Of a DNA stretch of 64,000 nt, positions 27,542-36,031 are shown piece by piece (the stretch's first letter is position 1; each line of letters begins with the position of its first letter). This DNA comes from Cutibacterium equinum (GTDB taxonomy: Bacteria > Actinomycetota > Actinomycetes > Propionibacteriales > Propionibacteriaceae). Where the stretch lies: the NCBI RefSeq assembly GCF_028021195.1, contig NZ_CP115668.1:620001-684000 (forward strand), given 5' to 3'. Under the pieces are notes generated by a model. The model ran no database searches. It was not told where the DNA came from and worked only from the letters and a program-made list of their open reading frames with translations. The translations under genes were made by a program, and so were the position numbers.

Positions 27542-28729
27542 TCAGGAGTTGTGACGCTTGATGGCAGCCTGGTACACCCCGATGGTCTGCTCGGCGATTC
27601 TCGCCCAGGAGAACTCATCGATGCAGCGCTGACGACCAGCGGTTCCGAAGGCATTGGCGCGCTGCGGGTCGCGGGTGAGGTTGTTGATCGCTGCGGCGAA
27701 GGCCGACTCGAAGGCGGCAACCTGCTCAGGGGTCGAGGAATCGGTCGGGACCCCGTCGACCAGATGACCAGTCGTCCCGTCGACGACGACCTCCGGAATG
27801 CCACCGACGCGGGATGCGACCACCGGGGTGGCGCAGGCCATGGCCTCGAGATTGACGATGCCCAGTGGCTCGTAGACCGAGGGGCATGCGAAGACCGTGG
27901 CTGCCGAGAGCACTTGACGCACCGAGGGACGCGGCAGCATCTCAGACACCCAGATGACCGGGGCCTGACGGGAAGCGCGCACCTGGCCGAAAGCCTTCTC
28001 GAACTCCTCGCCGATCTCCGGGGTGTCCGGGGCTCCGGCCAAGAGGACGAGCTGGGTGTCGGGGTCGAGTTCGGTGGCTGCGCGCACCAGATGAATCAGC
28101 CCCTTCTGACGGGTGATGCGTCCCACGAAGACCACTGACGGACGATCCGGATCCATGCCGATCTCACGGCAGACGTCGGTCTCGGTGACGGGGTGGAACT
28201 CCTCAGTGTCCACACCATTGCGCACGACGTGGACCTTGTCCGGGTCGAGCTCGGGGTAGGCCCGCAGCACGTCGGTGCGCATACCATCGGAGACCGCGAT
28301 GATCGCGTCGGCGGCGTCGTACGCCGTCTTCTCGGCCCACGAGGACAATCGGTATCCGCCGCCGAGCTGTTCGGCCTTCCATGGTCTGTCGGGCTCCAGG
28401 GAATGGGCGCTGATGACATGTGGGACGTCATGGAAGACGCCGGCCAGCAGGCCAGCGAGATTGGCGTACCAGGTGTGGGAGTGGACCAGATCGACCTCGT
28501 CAGGGATGGCATTGACCATGGACAGGTCAGCCCCGAAGGCCCGCAGAGCGCCGTTGGCGCCTTCTGGGTAGTTCTCGGGGTGGGCGGTGGCTCCCTCGCG
28601 TGGCTCTCCCATGCACTGCACATCGACGTCGATGAGCTTGCGTAGCTGGGGGACGAGTTGCGCGACGTGGACGCCGGCGCCTCCGTAGATGGTAGGGGGG
28701 TACTCACGGGTCAGGACGGACACGTACAT
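27542..28729 (-). CDS. glgA: GT4 glycogen/maltose-1-phosphate synthase
   Basis: A 395-residue GT-B glycosyltransferase of family GT4. Features are MYVSVLTREYPPTIYGGAGVH at the donor-binding N terminus, FVGRITRQKGL in the linker, and the family EPLGIVNLEAM motif. Actinobacterial GlgA of this type (mycobacterial GlgM) transfers glucose from ADP-glucose to glucose-1-phosphate, giving maltose-1-phosphate for the GlgE route, rather than extending glycogen like the GT5 enzyme. The start is ATG 28729. It is divergent from glgC, which makes its donor, with about 145 bases of shared upstream region. Confidence 0.9.
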   Translation of the reverse strand: MYVSVLTREYPPTIYGGAGVHVAQLVPQLRKLIDVDVQCMGEPREGATAHPENYPEGANGALRAFGADLSMVNAIPDEVDLVHSHTWYANLAGLLAGVFHDVPHVISAHSLEPDRPWKAEQLGGGYRLSSWAEKTAYDAADAIIAVSDGMRTDVLRAYPELDPDKVHVVRNGVDTEEFHPVTETDVCREIGMDPDRPSVVFVGRITRQKGLIHLVRAATELDPDTQLVLLAGAPDTPEIGEEFEKAFGQVRASRQAPVIWVSEMLPRPSVRQVLSAATVFACPSVYEPLGIVNLEAMACATPVVASRVGGIPEVVVDGTTGHLVDGVPTDSSTPEQVAAFESAFAAAINNLTRDPQRANAFGTAGRQRCIDEFSWARIAEQTIGVYQAAIKRHNS

Positions 28730-28872
28730 GGCTTGATCGTCCCACAAAGACGGCGTCGATGGGTCAAGAGGGTGGCCTTGGTGCCAACGAATCAGGAATT
28801 CTCCACGACATGACTGGTTTCAGGGCGGTAATTACTGCCTGTTAGTGCCTCGATGGCGGTAGATTGAGGGAC

Positions 28873-30099
28873 ATGGCAAAGACGCGTCCCAAGGTGTTGT
28901 CCATCGTCCTGGCTGGCGGCGAGGGCAAACGCCTCATGCCCCTCACGATGGACCGTGCCAAACCAGCCGTTCCGTTCGGTGGCACCTATCGGCTCATCGA
29001 TTTCGTCCTCTCGAACCTGGCGAACTCGGGCCTGACCCAGATTGCCGTGCTGACCCAGTACAAGTCCCACTCCCTCGACCGTCACATCTCCATTACGTGG
29101 AGGATGTCGACGATGCTGGGGTCCTACGTGACCCCAGTCCCAGCCCAGCAGCGTCTGGGACCCCGCTGGTACCAGGGCAGCGCCGACGCGATTTACCAGT
29201 CCCTCAACCTCATCAATGACCAGAGCCCCGACTACGTCGTGGTCTTCGGTGCCGACAACATCTACCGGATGGACGTCGACGCCATGCTGCAATACCACAT
29301 TGATTCGGGCCTGGGTTGCACCGTCGCCGGGATCCGGGTGCCTCGCAAGGATGCCTCGGCCTTCGGGATCATCGATGCCGACGAGAACCACAAGATCACC
29401 GAGTTCCTCGAGAAGCCTGCCGACCCGCCGGGCCTGCCTGATTCCCCGGATGAGTCCTTCGCCTCCATGGGTAACTACATCTTCAGCCGCGACGCGCTGG
29501 TGCAGGCCCTGCACGACGACGCTCACGCCGCCGATTCGCGTCACGACATGGGCGGGGACATCATCCCCAGGTTCGTCAACGCCTCCGATGCCCAGGTGTA
29601 TGACTTCCGCGACAACGAGGTTCCGGGGCATACCGACAAGGACGCCGACTACTGGCGTGACGTGGGCACCATCGACGCCTACCACGACGCGCACATGGAC
29701 CTGGTCTCGGTCGAGCCGGAGTTCAACCTGTACAACCCCGACTGGCCCATCTGGACCATGCAGGAGCAGGCTCCGGGCGCCAAGTTCGTGATGCGTGGCT
29801 CCTGCGATGACACCTTGGTGTCGGTCGGGTGCATCATCTCCGGGACGGACATCTACCGCACCGTGCTGGGCCCACGCGCTCGCATCGAGAGGTGGGCCCG
29901 CGTCGACGAGTCGATCGTCATGAACAACGTGACGATCGGATCCAACGCCACAGTCCACCGCGCCATCCTCGACAAGAACGTCGTCGTTCCCGACGGGGCC
30001 CAGGTGGGTGTTGATCACGACCACGACCGCGCACGTGGATTCACCGTCTCCCCGGGCGGTGTCACGGTGGTCGGCAAGGGCATCACCGTGCCCTACTGA
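28873..30099 (+). CDS. glgC: Glucose-1-phosphate adenylyltransferase
   Basis: A 408-residue ADP-glucose pyrophosphorylase, the control point of glycogen synthesis. The nucleotide-binding motif [13 protein letters not shown] is near the N terminus. [18 protein letters not shown] and [11 protein letters not shown] are family substrate motifs, and the C-terminal third is a left-handed beta-helix. ATG 28873 follows GAGGG; the TTG at 28864 is an unlikely start. A perfect hairpin ends the gene. Confidence 0.95.
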   Translation: MAKTRPKVLSIVLAGGEGKRLMPLTMDRAKPAVPFGGTYRLIDFVLSNLANSGLTQIAVLTQYKSHSLDRHISITWRMSTMLGSYVTPVPAQQRLGPRWYQGSADAIYQSLNLINDQSPDYVVVFGADNIYRMDVDAMLQYHIDSGLGCTVAGIRVPRKDASAFGIIDADENHKITEFLEKPADPPGLPDSPDESFASMGNYIFSRDALVQALHDDAHAADSRHDMGGDIIPRFVNASDAQVYDFRDNEVPGHTDKDADYWRDVGTIDAYHDAHMDLVSVEPEFNLYNPDWPIWTMQEQAPGAKFVMRGSCDDTLVSVGCIISGTDIYRTVLGPRARIERWARVDESIVMNNVTIGSNATVHRAILDKNVVVPDGAQVGVDHDHDRARGFTVSPGGVTVVGKGITVPY

Positions 30100-30120
30100 T
30101 CGCACGGTTTTCAGGACGCA

Positions 30121-30156
30121 CGAAGCGGCTCCCCGATCGACCGGGGAGCCGCTTCG
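30121..30156. terminator. Bidirectional terminator
   Basis: A perfect 15-bp stem (30121-30135 with 30142-30156) and a six-base loop between the converging glgC and O-methyltransferase genes. Confidence 0.8.
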
Positions 30157-30171
30157 TCGTGATTGGTGGAG

Positions 30172-30825
30172 TCAGGCCTTCGTCGCCAGCAGCAAACCTT
30201 CGCCGACTGGCAGCAGGACGGGGGTGAACTCCTCGGTCTCCAGCACCGAGTCGAGGGTCTCGCGGATGATGAGGGTGTCGTCGTCCTCGTTGTCCGGGTC
30301 TGCGACGTGGTTGTTGGCCAGGGCAGCATTGACGATGACGACTCCGCCTCGACGCAGCAGACGCAGCGCTTGGGAGACGTACTCGACGTACTCGAGCCGG
30401 TCGCCGTTGACCAAGACCATGTCGTAGACGTCGTCGCGAAGCTTGGGCAGCACGTCCAGCGGGGTGCCGGTGATCAGTCGCACCCTGTTGGAGGGAATCC
30501 GGGCCAAGGAGAGCACCTTGCGTGCGGCAGCCTGACGTTCGGCGTCGGGATCGATGCTGGTCAGAACTCCCTTGTCGGTCATGCCCTCCAACAAGGCCAG
30601 GGCCGAGACTCCGGCGTCAGTACCGACGGTGACGACGTTGCTGGCCTGCATGGTGCGCGCCAAGAAGGTCAGCAGGGCGGTGGTGCCGTTGTCGAGCACC
30701 TCCCACTGGTCGGCGCGTGCGGACTCGCGGGCCTCCTGCACGGCAGGGGATGGTGCGACGAAGCCGTCGGCGTACTCCCACGATCGGGCATCTGGTACTT
30801 GGTGTCTGGGCTGTGCTGGACTCAC
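30172..30825 (-). CDS. SAM-dependent O-methyltransferase
   Basis: A 217-residue class I methyltransferase of the catechol-O-methyltransferase-like family (Methyltransf_3; mycobacterial Rv1220c type). The SAM site is seen in NVVTVGTDAGVSALALLEGM and the acidic SIDPDAE loop, and VLVNGDRLEY carries a conserved metal-binding Asp position. The natural substrate of this actinobacterial group is not known. It reads away from dapA, with about 70 bases of divergent upstream sequence. Confidence 0.85.
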   Translation of the reverse strand: MSPAQPRHQVPDARSWEYADGFVAPSPAVQEARESARADQWEVLDNGTTALLTFLARTMQASNVVTVGTDAGVSALALLEGMTDKGVLTSIDPDAERQAAARKVLSLARIPSNRVRLITGTPLDVLPKLRDDVYDMVLVNGDRLEYVEYVSQALRLLRRGGVVIVNAALANNHVADPDNEDDDTLIIRETLDSVLETEEFTPVLLPVGEGLLLATKA

Positions 30826-30894
30826 ACCAACAGCCTAGCCCGCCGAGGCCACCTCGTGGCTACCATGGGCACCAGGTACACAAGGAGGTCTCGC

Positions 30895-31776
30895 ATGTCC
30901 GCTCCCGTTTTCGGCCGTCTGCTCACGGCCATGGTGACTCCGATGACGTCCGAGGGGGCGGTCGACCTGCGTCGGGCCGGCGAATTGGCGCACCGACTCG
31001 TCGACGAGCAGCGCAATGACGGCATCGTCGTCAATGGCACCACCGGAGAGTCCCCGACAACCACTGACGCCGAGAAGTCGGACATGGTCAAGGCCGTCGT
31101 GGAGGCCGTCGGATCAGATGCTGCGATCGTGGCCGGTGTGGGAACCAATGACACCGCCCACACCGTCGAGCTGGCCCGTCAGGCCGCTGAAGCTGGCGCG
31201 GATGGTCTGCTGGTCGTCACCCCGTACTACTCCAAGCCGTCGCAGGCAGGGTTGATCGAGCACTTCACCACCGTCGCTGAGGCCACGGATCTGCCGATCA
31301 TTCTGTACGACATTCCCGGACGCAGCGGAACCCCGATCGAGACGAAGACCCTCATCGAGTTGGCCGATCATCCCAACATCGTGGCCGTCAAGGACGCCAA
31401 GGGGCAGGTCGTCGAGTCGGCCACGGTGATGGCCAACACAACCCTGGCCTACTATTCCGGCGATGACGCCATCACTGGGGCTCTATTGTCGGTCGGCGCG
31501 GTCGGACTCGTGGGGACGTCGACCCATTTCACCGGCAGGCGCATGCATGAGGTCATTGACGCCTACGTCGAGGGACGGATCGACCAGGCCCTGACGATCT
31601 ACCGTGAAATCCTTCCAGTTCTCACCGGAGTCTTTGCCGCCCAAGGCGTCACCATGGTCAAGGCTGGACTGGCACACCAGGGATTTGACGTCGGTGGGGT
31701 ACGGCTTCCCCAGACCATGCCGACGCGCGAGCAGGCCGAGACCTTCTTCGATCTGCTGGACCGCACCCAACTGTGA
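30895..31776 (+). CDS. dapA: 4-hydroxy-tetrahydrodipicolinate synthase
   Basis: A 293-residue aldolase that condenses pyruvate with aspartate semialdehyde, the entry step to DAP and lysine. The Schiff-base lysine is Lys166 in VAVKDAKG, the catalytic tyrosine Tyr138 in ILYDIPGRSG, and the pyruvate-binding NGTTGESPT is present. ATG 30895 follows a perfect AAGGAGG. It is the fourth DAP-pathway gene in this window, but it stands 4-10 kb from the others, between the methyltransferase and tatB. Confidence 0.95.
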   Translation: MSAPVFGRLLTAMVTPMTSEGAVDLRRAGELAHRLVDEQRNDGIVVNGTTGESPTTTDAEKSDMVKAVVEAVGSDAAIVAGVGTNDTAHTVELARQAAEAGADGLLVVTPYYSKPSQAGLIEHFTTVAEATDLPIILYDIPGRSGTPIETKTLIELADHPNIVAVKDAKGQVVESATVMANTTLAYYSGDDAITGALLSVGAVGLVGTSTHFTGRRMHEVIDAYVEGRIDQALTIYREILPVLTGVFAAQGVTMVKAGLAHQGFDVGGVRLPQTMPTREQAETFFDLLDRTQL

Positions 31777-31826
31777 CAGACCAGCGGTGACAATGGAAGA
31801 TCGAATTCCGGGGTAGGGTATGGGCC

Positions 31827-32240
31827 ATGTCCACAGCAGGTCCAGCGGAGATCGCGGTACTCATCATCATTGCTGTGCTCATGTTTGGGCCCGACAAGTT
31901 GCCCGAGATGGCCCGCAAGGCGGCGCGCGTCTACCACTACCTCAAGAACATTGCGAACAACACGAGGGACCAGCTCCGCAGTGAGCTGGGACCCCAGTTC
32001 GCTGACCTGGACTACCAGGACCTCAAACCGCAGAACTTCGTCCGCAAGTACGTCCTGGACGGTCTGCAGGACGACATCGACGAGATCAAGGCTGATCTGT
32101 CTGATGTTCGATCCGACCTCGACCTGGGTCTGGCAGACATTCGTAACTCCGAGGGGTTGCCGGATGCGCCAGCCGATGAGAACCCGGAGTCAGTGCACGA
32201 CTCCAACCAGCCGGTGCCCTTCGACACCGAGGCAACCTGA
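31827..32240 (+). CDS. tatB: Twin-arginine translocase subunit TatB
   Basis: A 137-residue membrane protein of the folded-protein export system. One N-terminal helix (AEIAVLIIIAVLMFG) is followed by the family hinge FGPDKLPEMARKAARVY, an amphipathic helix and an acidic, probably coiled C terminus (DDIDEIKADLSDVRSDLDLG). The length and tail favour TatB over TatA. The dipeptide-binding lipoprotein encoded at 48711 carries a twin-arginine signal and is a likely client. A strong hairpin follows the gene. Confidence 0.88.
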   Translation: MSTAGPAEIAVLIIIAVLMFGPDKLPEMARKAARVYHYLKNIANNTRDQLRSELGPQFADLDYQDLKPQNFVRKYVLDGLQDDIDEIKADLSDVRSDLDLGLADIRNSEGLPDAPADENPESVHDSNQPVPFDTEAT

Positions 32241-32262
32241 TCCGCCTCACAGATGAGTTACA

Positions 32263-32300
32263 CACAGTGGTCCCCGTCAGTGCTGACGGGGACCACTGTG
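32263..32300. terminator. Bidirectional terminator
   Basis: An 18-bp perfect inverted repeat (32263-32280 with 32283-32300) between converging tatB and mrp. Confidence 0.85.
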
Positions 32301-32308
32301 GTGGTTGA

Positions 32309-33463
32309 TCAGATCGGGGAGACTCCCAAATTCATCCCAGCCAGTCCGCGCGGGCGGGAATCGATGGTGCTCGCCAGGGCGTGGATGGCCTCGGCCGCCG
32401 GAGACTCCGGGTGGGCCAGGACGATCGGGTCCCCCTCATCGCCGCCGCTGCGCAGGTTGACGTCCAGCGGGATCTGACCCAGCAGCGGGACCTCGGTGCC
32501 CAGACGCTCCGACAGGGCGTCAGCGGCCTTCTGGCCACCTCCAGTGCCGAAGAGATCAACCCGGAAGGTCTCACCCGACTTCGGGGCGGTGACCTCCAAC
32601 CAGGACATGTTCTCCACGACACCCATGACACGCTGCTGCATGATCCCGGCCATCGTTCCAGCGCGTTCGGCCACCTCGGATGCGGCCTGCTGCGGGGTGG
32701 TGACGACGAGCACCTCAGCGTTGGGAAGCTTTTGTCCCAGGCTCATGGCGATGTCTCCGGTGCCGGGCGGAAGGTCGATGAGGAGGTAGTCGAGGTCGCC
32801 CCAGTGGACGTCAGCCAGGAGCTGGGTGAGGGCACGGTCGAGGATCGGGCCGCGCCACGCGATGACGTCGGACTTGTTGGGTTTCATCATGCCGATACTG
32901 ATCGACTTGATGCCCAGGCCAGGAACCGGCAGCAGCATGTCGTCGAGGGGAGTGGGGTGGGCCTCACCCAGTCCGAGCATGTCGGGCACCGAGTGGCCGT
33001 AGATGTCAGCGTCCAGCAGGCCGACCTCGCGACCCAGCTGGGCCAGAGCCAGTGCCAGGTTGACGGTCACGGACGACTTGCCGACGCCACCCTTGCCCGA
33101 CGACACCGCGATGACCTTGGTGGTGCTCCCGGGCTGGGCGAAGGGGATGACACGCTCGGGGACACCGCCGCGCAGCTGCACCTTGAGGGCATCGCGCTGC
33201 TCGTCGGTCATGGTGCCCAGTTCCACGGAGACGCTGGTGACCCCGTCGACACCGCGAACGGCCTCGGTCACCTGCTCGCGCAGCTCAGTCTTGAGGGGGC
33301 ATCCGGACACGGTCAACAGGACACGGACGAAGGCACGTCCTTGGTCGTCAACGGTGATCTCATCGACCATGTTGAGATCAGTGATGGGGCGTTTGATCTC
33401 GGGGTCATTGACGTGCGTGAGAGCTTCGGCAATGGCCTCGACCAACGGGTTATCGGTGCTCAT
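32309..33463 (-). CDS. mrp: Mrp/ApbC-type iron-sulfur carrier ATPase
   Basis: A 384-residue MinD-like ATPase that delivers Fe-S clusters. The N terminus is a MIP18/DUF59 domain (about residues 1-85, with SGCPLK). Then comes the deviant Walker A SGKGGVGKS (about residue 125), LLDADIYGHSVP and LIDLPPGTGD. Typical Mrp proteins carry a C-terminal CxxC that binds the cluster; here the corresponding region reads SWLEVTAPKSGE without the pair of cysteines, as in other actinobacterial members. The start at 33463 is Met of MSTDNPL; six residues further upstream is less likely. Confidence 0.88.
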   Translation of the reverse strand: MSTDNPLVEAIAEALTHVNDPEIKRPITDLNMVDEITVDDQGRAFVRVLLTVSGCPLKTELREQVTEAVRGVDGVTSVSVELGTMTDEQRDALKVQLRGGVPERVIPFAQPGSTTKVIAVSSGKGGVGKSSVTVNLALALAQLGREVGLLDADIYGHSVPDMLGLGEAHPTPLDDMLLPVPGLGIKSISIGMMKPNKSDVIAWRGPILDRALTQLLADVHWGDLDYLLIDLPPGTGDIAMSLGQKLPNAEVLVVTTPQQAASEVAERAGTMAGIMQQRVMGVVENMSWLEVTAPKSGETFRVDLFGTGGGQKAADALSERLGTEVPLLGQIPLDVNLRSGGDEGDPIVLAHPESPAAEAIHALASTIDSRPRGLAGMNLGVSPI

Positions 33464-33525
33464 GCCGACTTGTCTACACACCGTTGGGCCTCTCGGACAA
33501 CTCGCTGACCGCGAATCGGCTGCGA

Positions 33526-34050
33526 TCAGTGTGATCGGCGGGGCGCTGCAGGGGCATCAATCTCCTCCAGGAGGGAGCGCAATTCGTCTCGCAGCTCGGA
33601 GCGCAGGTAGTCGCGGGTGGCCAGCTCACCCATCTGCATCCGGATGGAGGCGACCTCCCTGGCCAGGAACTCCATGTCGGCGCGCGACTGGGCAGCCACG
33701 CGACGATCCTCGGCCATCGACACCCGGTCGCGGTCCTCCTGACGGTTCTGGGCCAGCAGGATGAGCGGAGCCGAGTAGGAGGCCTGGGTGGAGAAGAACA
33801 GGTTGAGCAGGATGAACGGATACGGGTCGAAGCGCAGCCGGTAGATCGCGACGAGATTCCAGATCACCCAGGCCGCAACGATGACCGTCATGTAGGCCAA
33901 GAACTTCGCGGTTCCCATGAACCGGGCGGTGGCCTCGGCGAATTGCCCGAACTTCTCCGAATCCAGCTGCACCTTGGGCCGTTTGGCCTTGCGCGGACCC
34001 GGGATGTCGAGACGGTCGGCGTCGTGGATCCTCTGATCGCCCTCAGCCAT
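33526..34050 (-). CDS. DUF1003 membrane protein
   Basis: A 174-residue protein with two central helices (AYMTVIVAAWVIWNLVAIY and FILLNLFFSTQASYSAPLILL) and the conserved run FDPYPFILLNLFFS of the DUF1003 family. A basic N-terminal arm and a long charged, probably helical C terminus flank the helices. Its start overlaps the preceding MgtE_N-CBS gene by eight bases, so the products probably act together in magnesium or cation homeostasis, a conserved actinobacterial pair of unproven mechanism. Confidence 0.9.
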   Translation of the reverse strand: MAEGDQRIHDADRLDIPGPRKAKRPKVQLDSEKFGQFAEATARFMGTAKFLAYMTVIVAAWVIWNLVAIYRLRFDPYPFILLNLFFSTQASYSAPLILLAQNRQEDRDRVSMAEDRRVAAQSRADMEFLAREVASIRMQMGELATRDYLRSELRDELRSLLEEIDAPAAPRRSH

Positions 34051-35308
34051 GGTTCACCTCCGCAAGTTCGCCGTCCATCTGGTCGCCTCGCCAGTCGGCC
34101 GGCAGCAGGTGGTCGAGCAAGTCGTCGACGGCCACCGCCCCGACGAGCTGGTTGGTCTCATTGACCACCGGGACCACGACGAGGTTGTAGGTGGCGAAAT
34201 ACCGGCTCACCGCGCCCACCGGGGCGTCGGTGTACATGGGCTCGAGATCAGTGTCGAGGATGGCCGAGACCATCGTCGACGGTGGTTCGCGCAACAGCCG
34301 CTGGACGTGCACCGCTCCCAGGTACCGACCGGTCGGAGTCTCGGCGGGAGGGCGACACACGAAGACCATGGACGCCTCGGCGGGGGTGATGTCCTCGTTG
34401 CGGACCAGGGCCAGAGCATCAGCGACGGTGGCATCGGGGGCGACGATGACAGGCTCAGTGGTCATCATGGCGCCAGCGGTGAACTCGTCGTAGGCCATGA
34501 GGGAGCGGACGTCCTCGGCGTCGTCTGGCTTCATGCGCGCCAGCAACTGGTGGGCAGTGGAGTCCGGCAACTCCTTGATGAGGTCGGCGGCATCGTCGGG
34601 GTCCATCTCCTCGAGGATGTCGGCGGCCCGATCAGGGTCGAGGACGGTGATGAGGGAGACCTGTTCGTTCTCCGGTAGCTCCTCGATGGCGTTGGCGAGC
34701 TGGTCGTCGTCAAGGGCCATGGCCACCTCGGCGCGACGATGAGGGTTCATGTCGTGCAACTCGCGGGCCATGTCGGCGGGCTTCATCTCCTGCATCTCGG
34801 CGATCGTGCGCTCGGTGGACTGCCGGGCCGCCAGCACCAGGGAGGGCACTTCGCGCCAGTCGACGATGGTCGGGTTGCTGGGGGCCTTGCGGATGAATCG
34901 GCCAGGTCGGGACTCAGCCAGAGCCACCTCGTTGATCTCCCATTCGTGGCTGCGCACCGGAGCCATCGAGACGTCCATGACCCACACCTGTTTTCCCTGG
35001 CGGGTGAACGTACGGTCGAAGAGGTCCTCGATGACGAGGGTCTCGGAGACGCGCCGGGAGAACACCCGGGTGTTGACGGTTCCCGAGATCATGATCTGCA
35101 CCGCGTCAATGGCGTGCACCCGGACCGTGGGTACGAAGATTCTGCGACGTGCAAACAGCTCGACGACGAGGCCACGCACGAGTGGGGCGCGGCCAGGAGT
35201 CCGCATCTGGATCACGACGTCCTTGACCTTGCCGACCTGGTCGCCGCTGGCATCCATGACGGGAAGACCACGAATCCGGGAGATGAAGACCGACTGGGAC
35301 CTGTTCAC
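34043..35308 (-). CDS. MgtE_N/CBS/PRC-barrel protein without a transport domain
   Basis: A 421-residue soluble protein. A PRC-barrel-like region (about 5-160, SRIRGLPVMDASGDQVGKV) precedes an MgtE N-terminal superhelical domain (about 175-275, with repeated EMDPDDAADLIKELP-type units) and two CBS domains (about 280-410, ending in VGAVAVDDLLDHLLP). In true MgtE these parts form the Mg2+ sensor attached to a channel of five helices, which is missing here. The overlap with the DUF1003 gene suggests that the small membrane protein replaces the channel or that the protein is purely a sensor. Confidence 0.88.
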   Translation of the reverse strand: MNRSQSVFISRIRGLPVMDASGDQVGKVKDVVIQMRTPGRAPLVRGLVVELFARRRIFVPTVRVHAIDAVQIMISGTVNTRVFSRRVSETLVIEDLFDRTFTRQGKQVWVMDVSMAPVRSHEWEINEVALAESRPGRFIRKAPSNPTIVDWREVPSLVLAARQSTERTIAEMQEMKPADMARELHDMNPHRRAEVAMALDDDQLANAIEELPENEQVSLITVLDPDRAADILEEMDPDDAADLIKELPDSTAHQLLARMKPDDAEDVRSLMAYDEFTAGAMMTTEPVIVAPDATVADALALVRNEDITPAEASMVFVCRPPAETPTGRYLGAVHVQRLLREPPSTMVSAILDTDLEPMYTDAPVGAVSRYFATYNLVVVPVVNETNQLVGAVAVDDLLDHLLPADWRGDQMDGELAEVNHG

Positions 35309-35410
35309 CTCTCACAATCTACCGGGAGGGCCAGTGACGATGCCGTGTCTCTATGACGGGAGACTGTCGGTGGCTGTCCGTAGACTGTGGTTCATACCAA
35401 GGAGGTCGTC

Positions 35411-35923
35411 GTGACGATGAGTGTGATGCCGGGCAAGGCCAGCGGCATGTTCAATCTTGAGTACCCGCAGTCGGTCGTTGTCGTCGACGACTACGAGACG
35501 GCGCAGAAGATTGTTGATGGGCTGTCCGACAAGGAATTTCCGGTCGAGAACCTGTGCATCGTCGGAACTGACCTCAAGACGATGGAGCGAGTCACAGGTC
35601 GGCGTACCTGGGGTTCGGTGCTCGGACAAGGAGCCGTCTCCGGGCTCGGCATGGGCCTGTTGGTCGGCCTCATGATGATGTTCTTCACCACCGGCGAGGC
35701 CATTGTCGCGGTGTTGCTGACGGGTCTGCTCGTGGGCGTCATCATCGGCATGATCACCGCTGCTATCACGTATGCGATGTCGGGCGGGGAGCGGGATTTC
35801 AACTCCGTCCAGCAGGTTGTCGCCACCCATTACGAGGTGTTGGCCGAGCACAAGGTGGCCGCCAAGGCCCGTGAGATGGTCGCCGATATGCCCTTCATGA
35901 GGTCCAAGGCTTTCCAGGGCTGA
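35411..35923 (+). CDS. General stress protein 17M-like membrane protein
   Basis: A 170-residue protein. The N terminus (QSVVVVDDYETAQKIVDGLSDKEFPVENLCIVG) matches the general-stress protein 17M/YflT domain, and two hydrophobic helices follow (AVSGLGMGLLVGLMMMFFT and VAVLLTGLLVGVIIGMITA). GTG 35411 is chosen because a perfect AAGGAGG ends five bases upstream. The homologous domain in Bacillus is sigma-B controlled; no function beyond stress association is known. Confidence 0.82.
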   Translation: MTMSVMPGKASGMFNLEYPQSVVVVDDYETAQKIVDGLSDKEFPVENLCIVGTDLKTMERVTGRRTWGSVLGQGAVSGLGMGLLVGLMMMFFTTGEAIVAVLLTGLLVGVIIGMITAAITYAMSGGERDFNSVQQVVATHYEVLAEHKVAAKAREMVADMPFMRSKAFQG

Positions 35924-36031
35924 TCCTCACCAGGGGACCCGCTGATGGGTCCGCTCAGTGGTGATGGCAGGATCGTGAGCGTTCGCGCCCATGTCCATGA
36001 CTGACGGCAACCACCACTTCCGAGGATTTCC

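Noticed and set aside
28792-30105. Open frame of 437 codons antisense to glgC
   Set aside because: Reverse-strand shadow; no start context and no recognisable protein.
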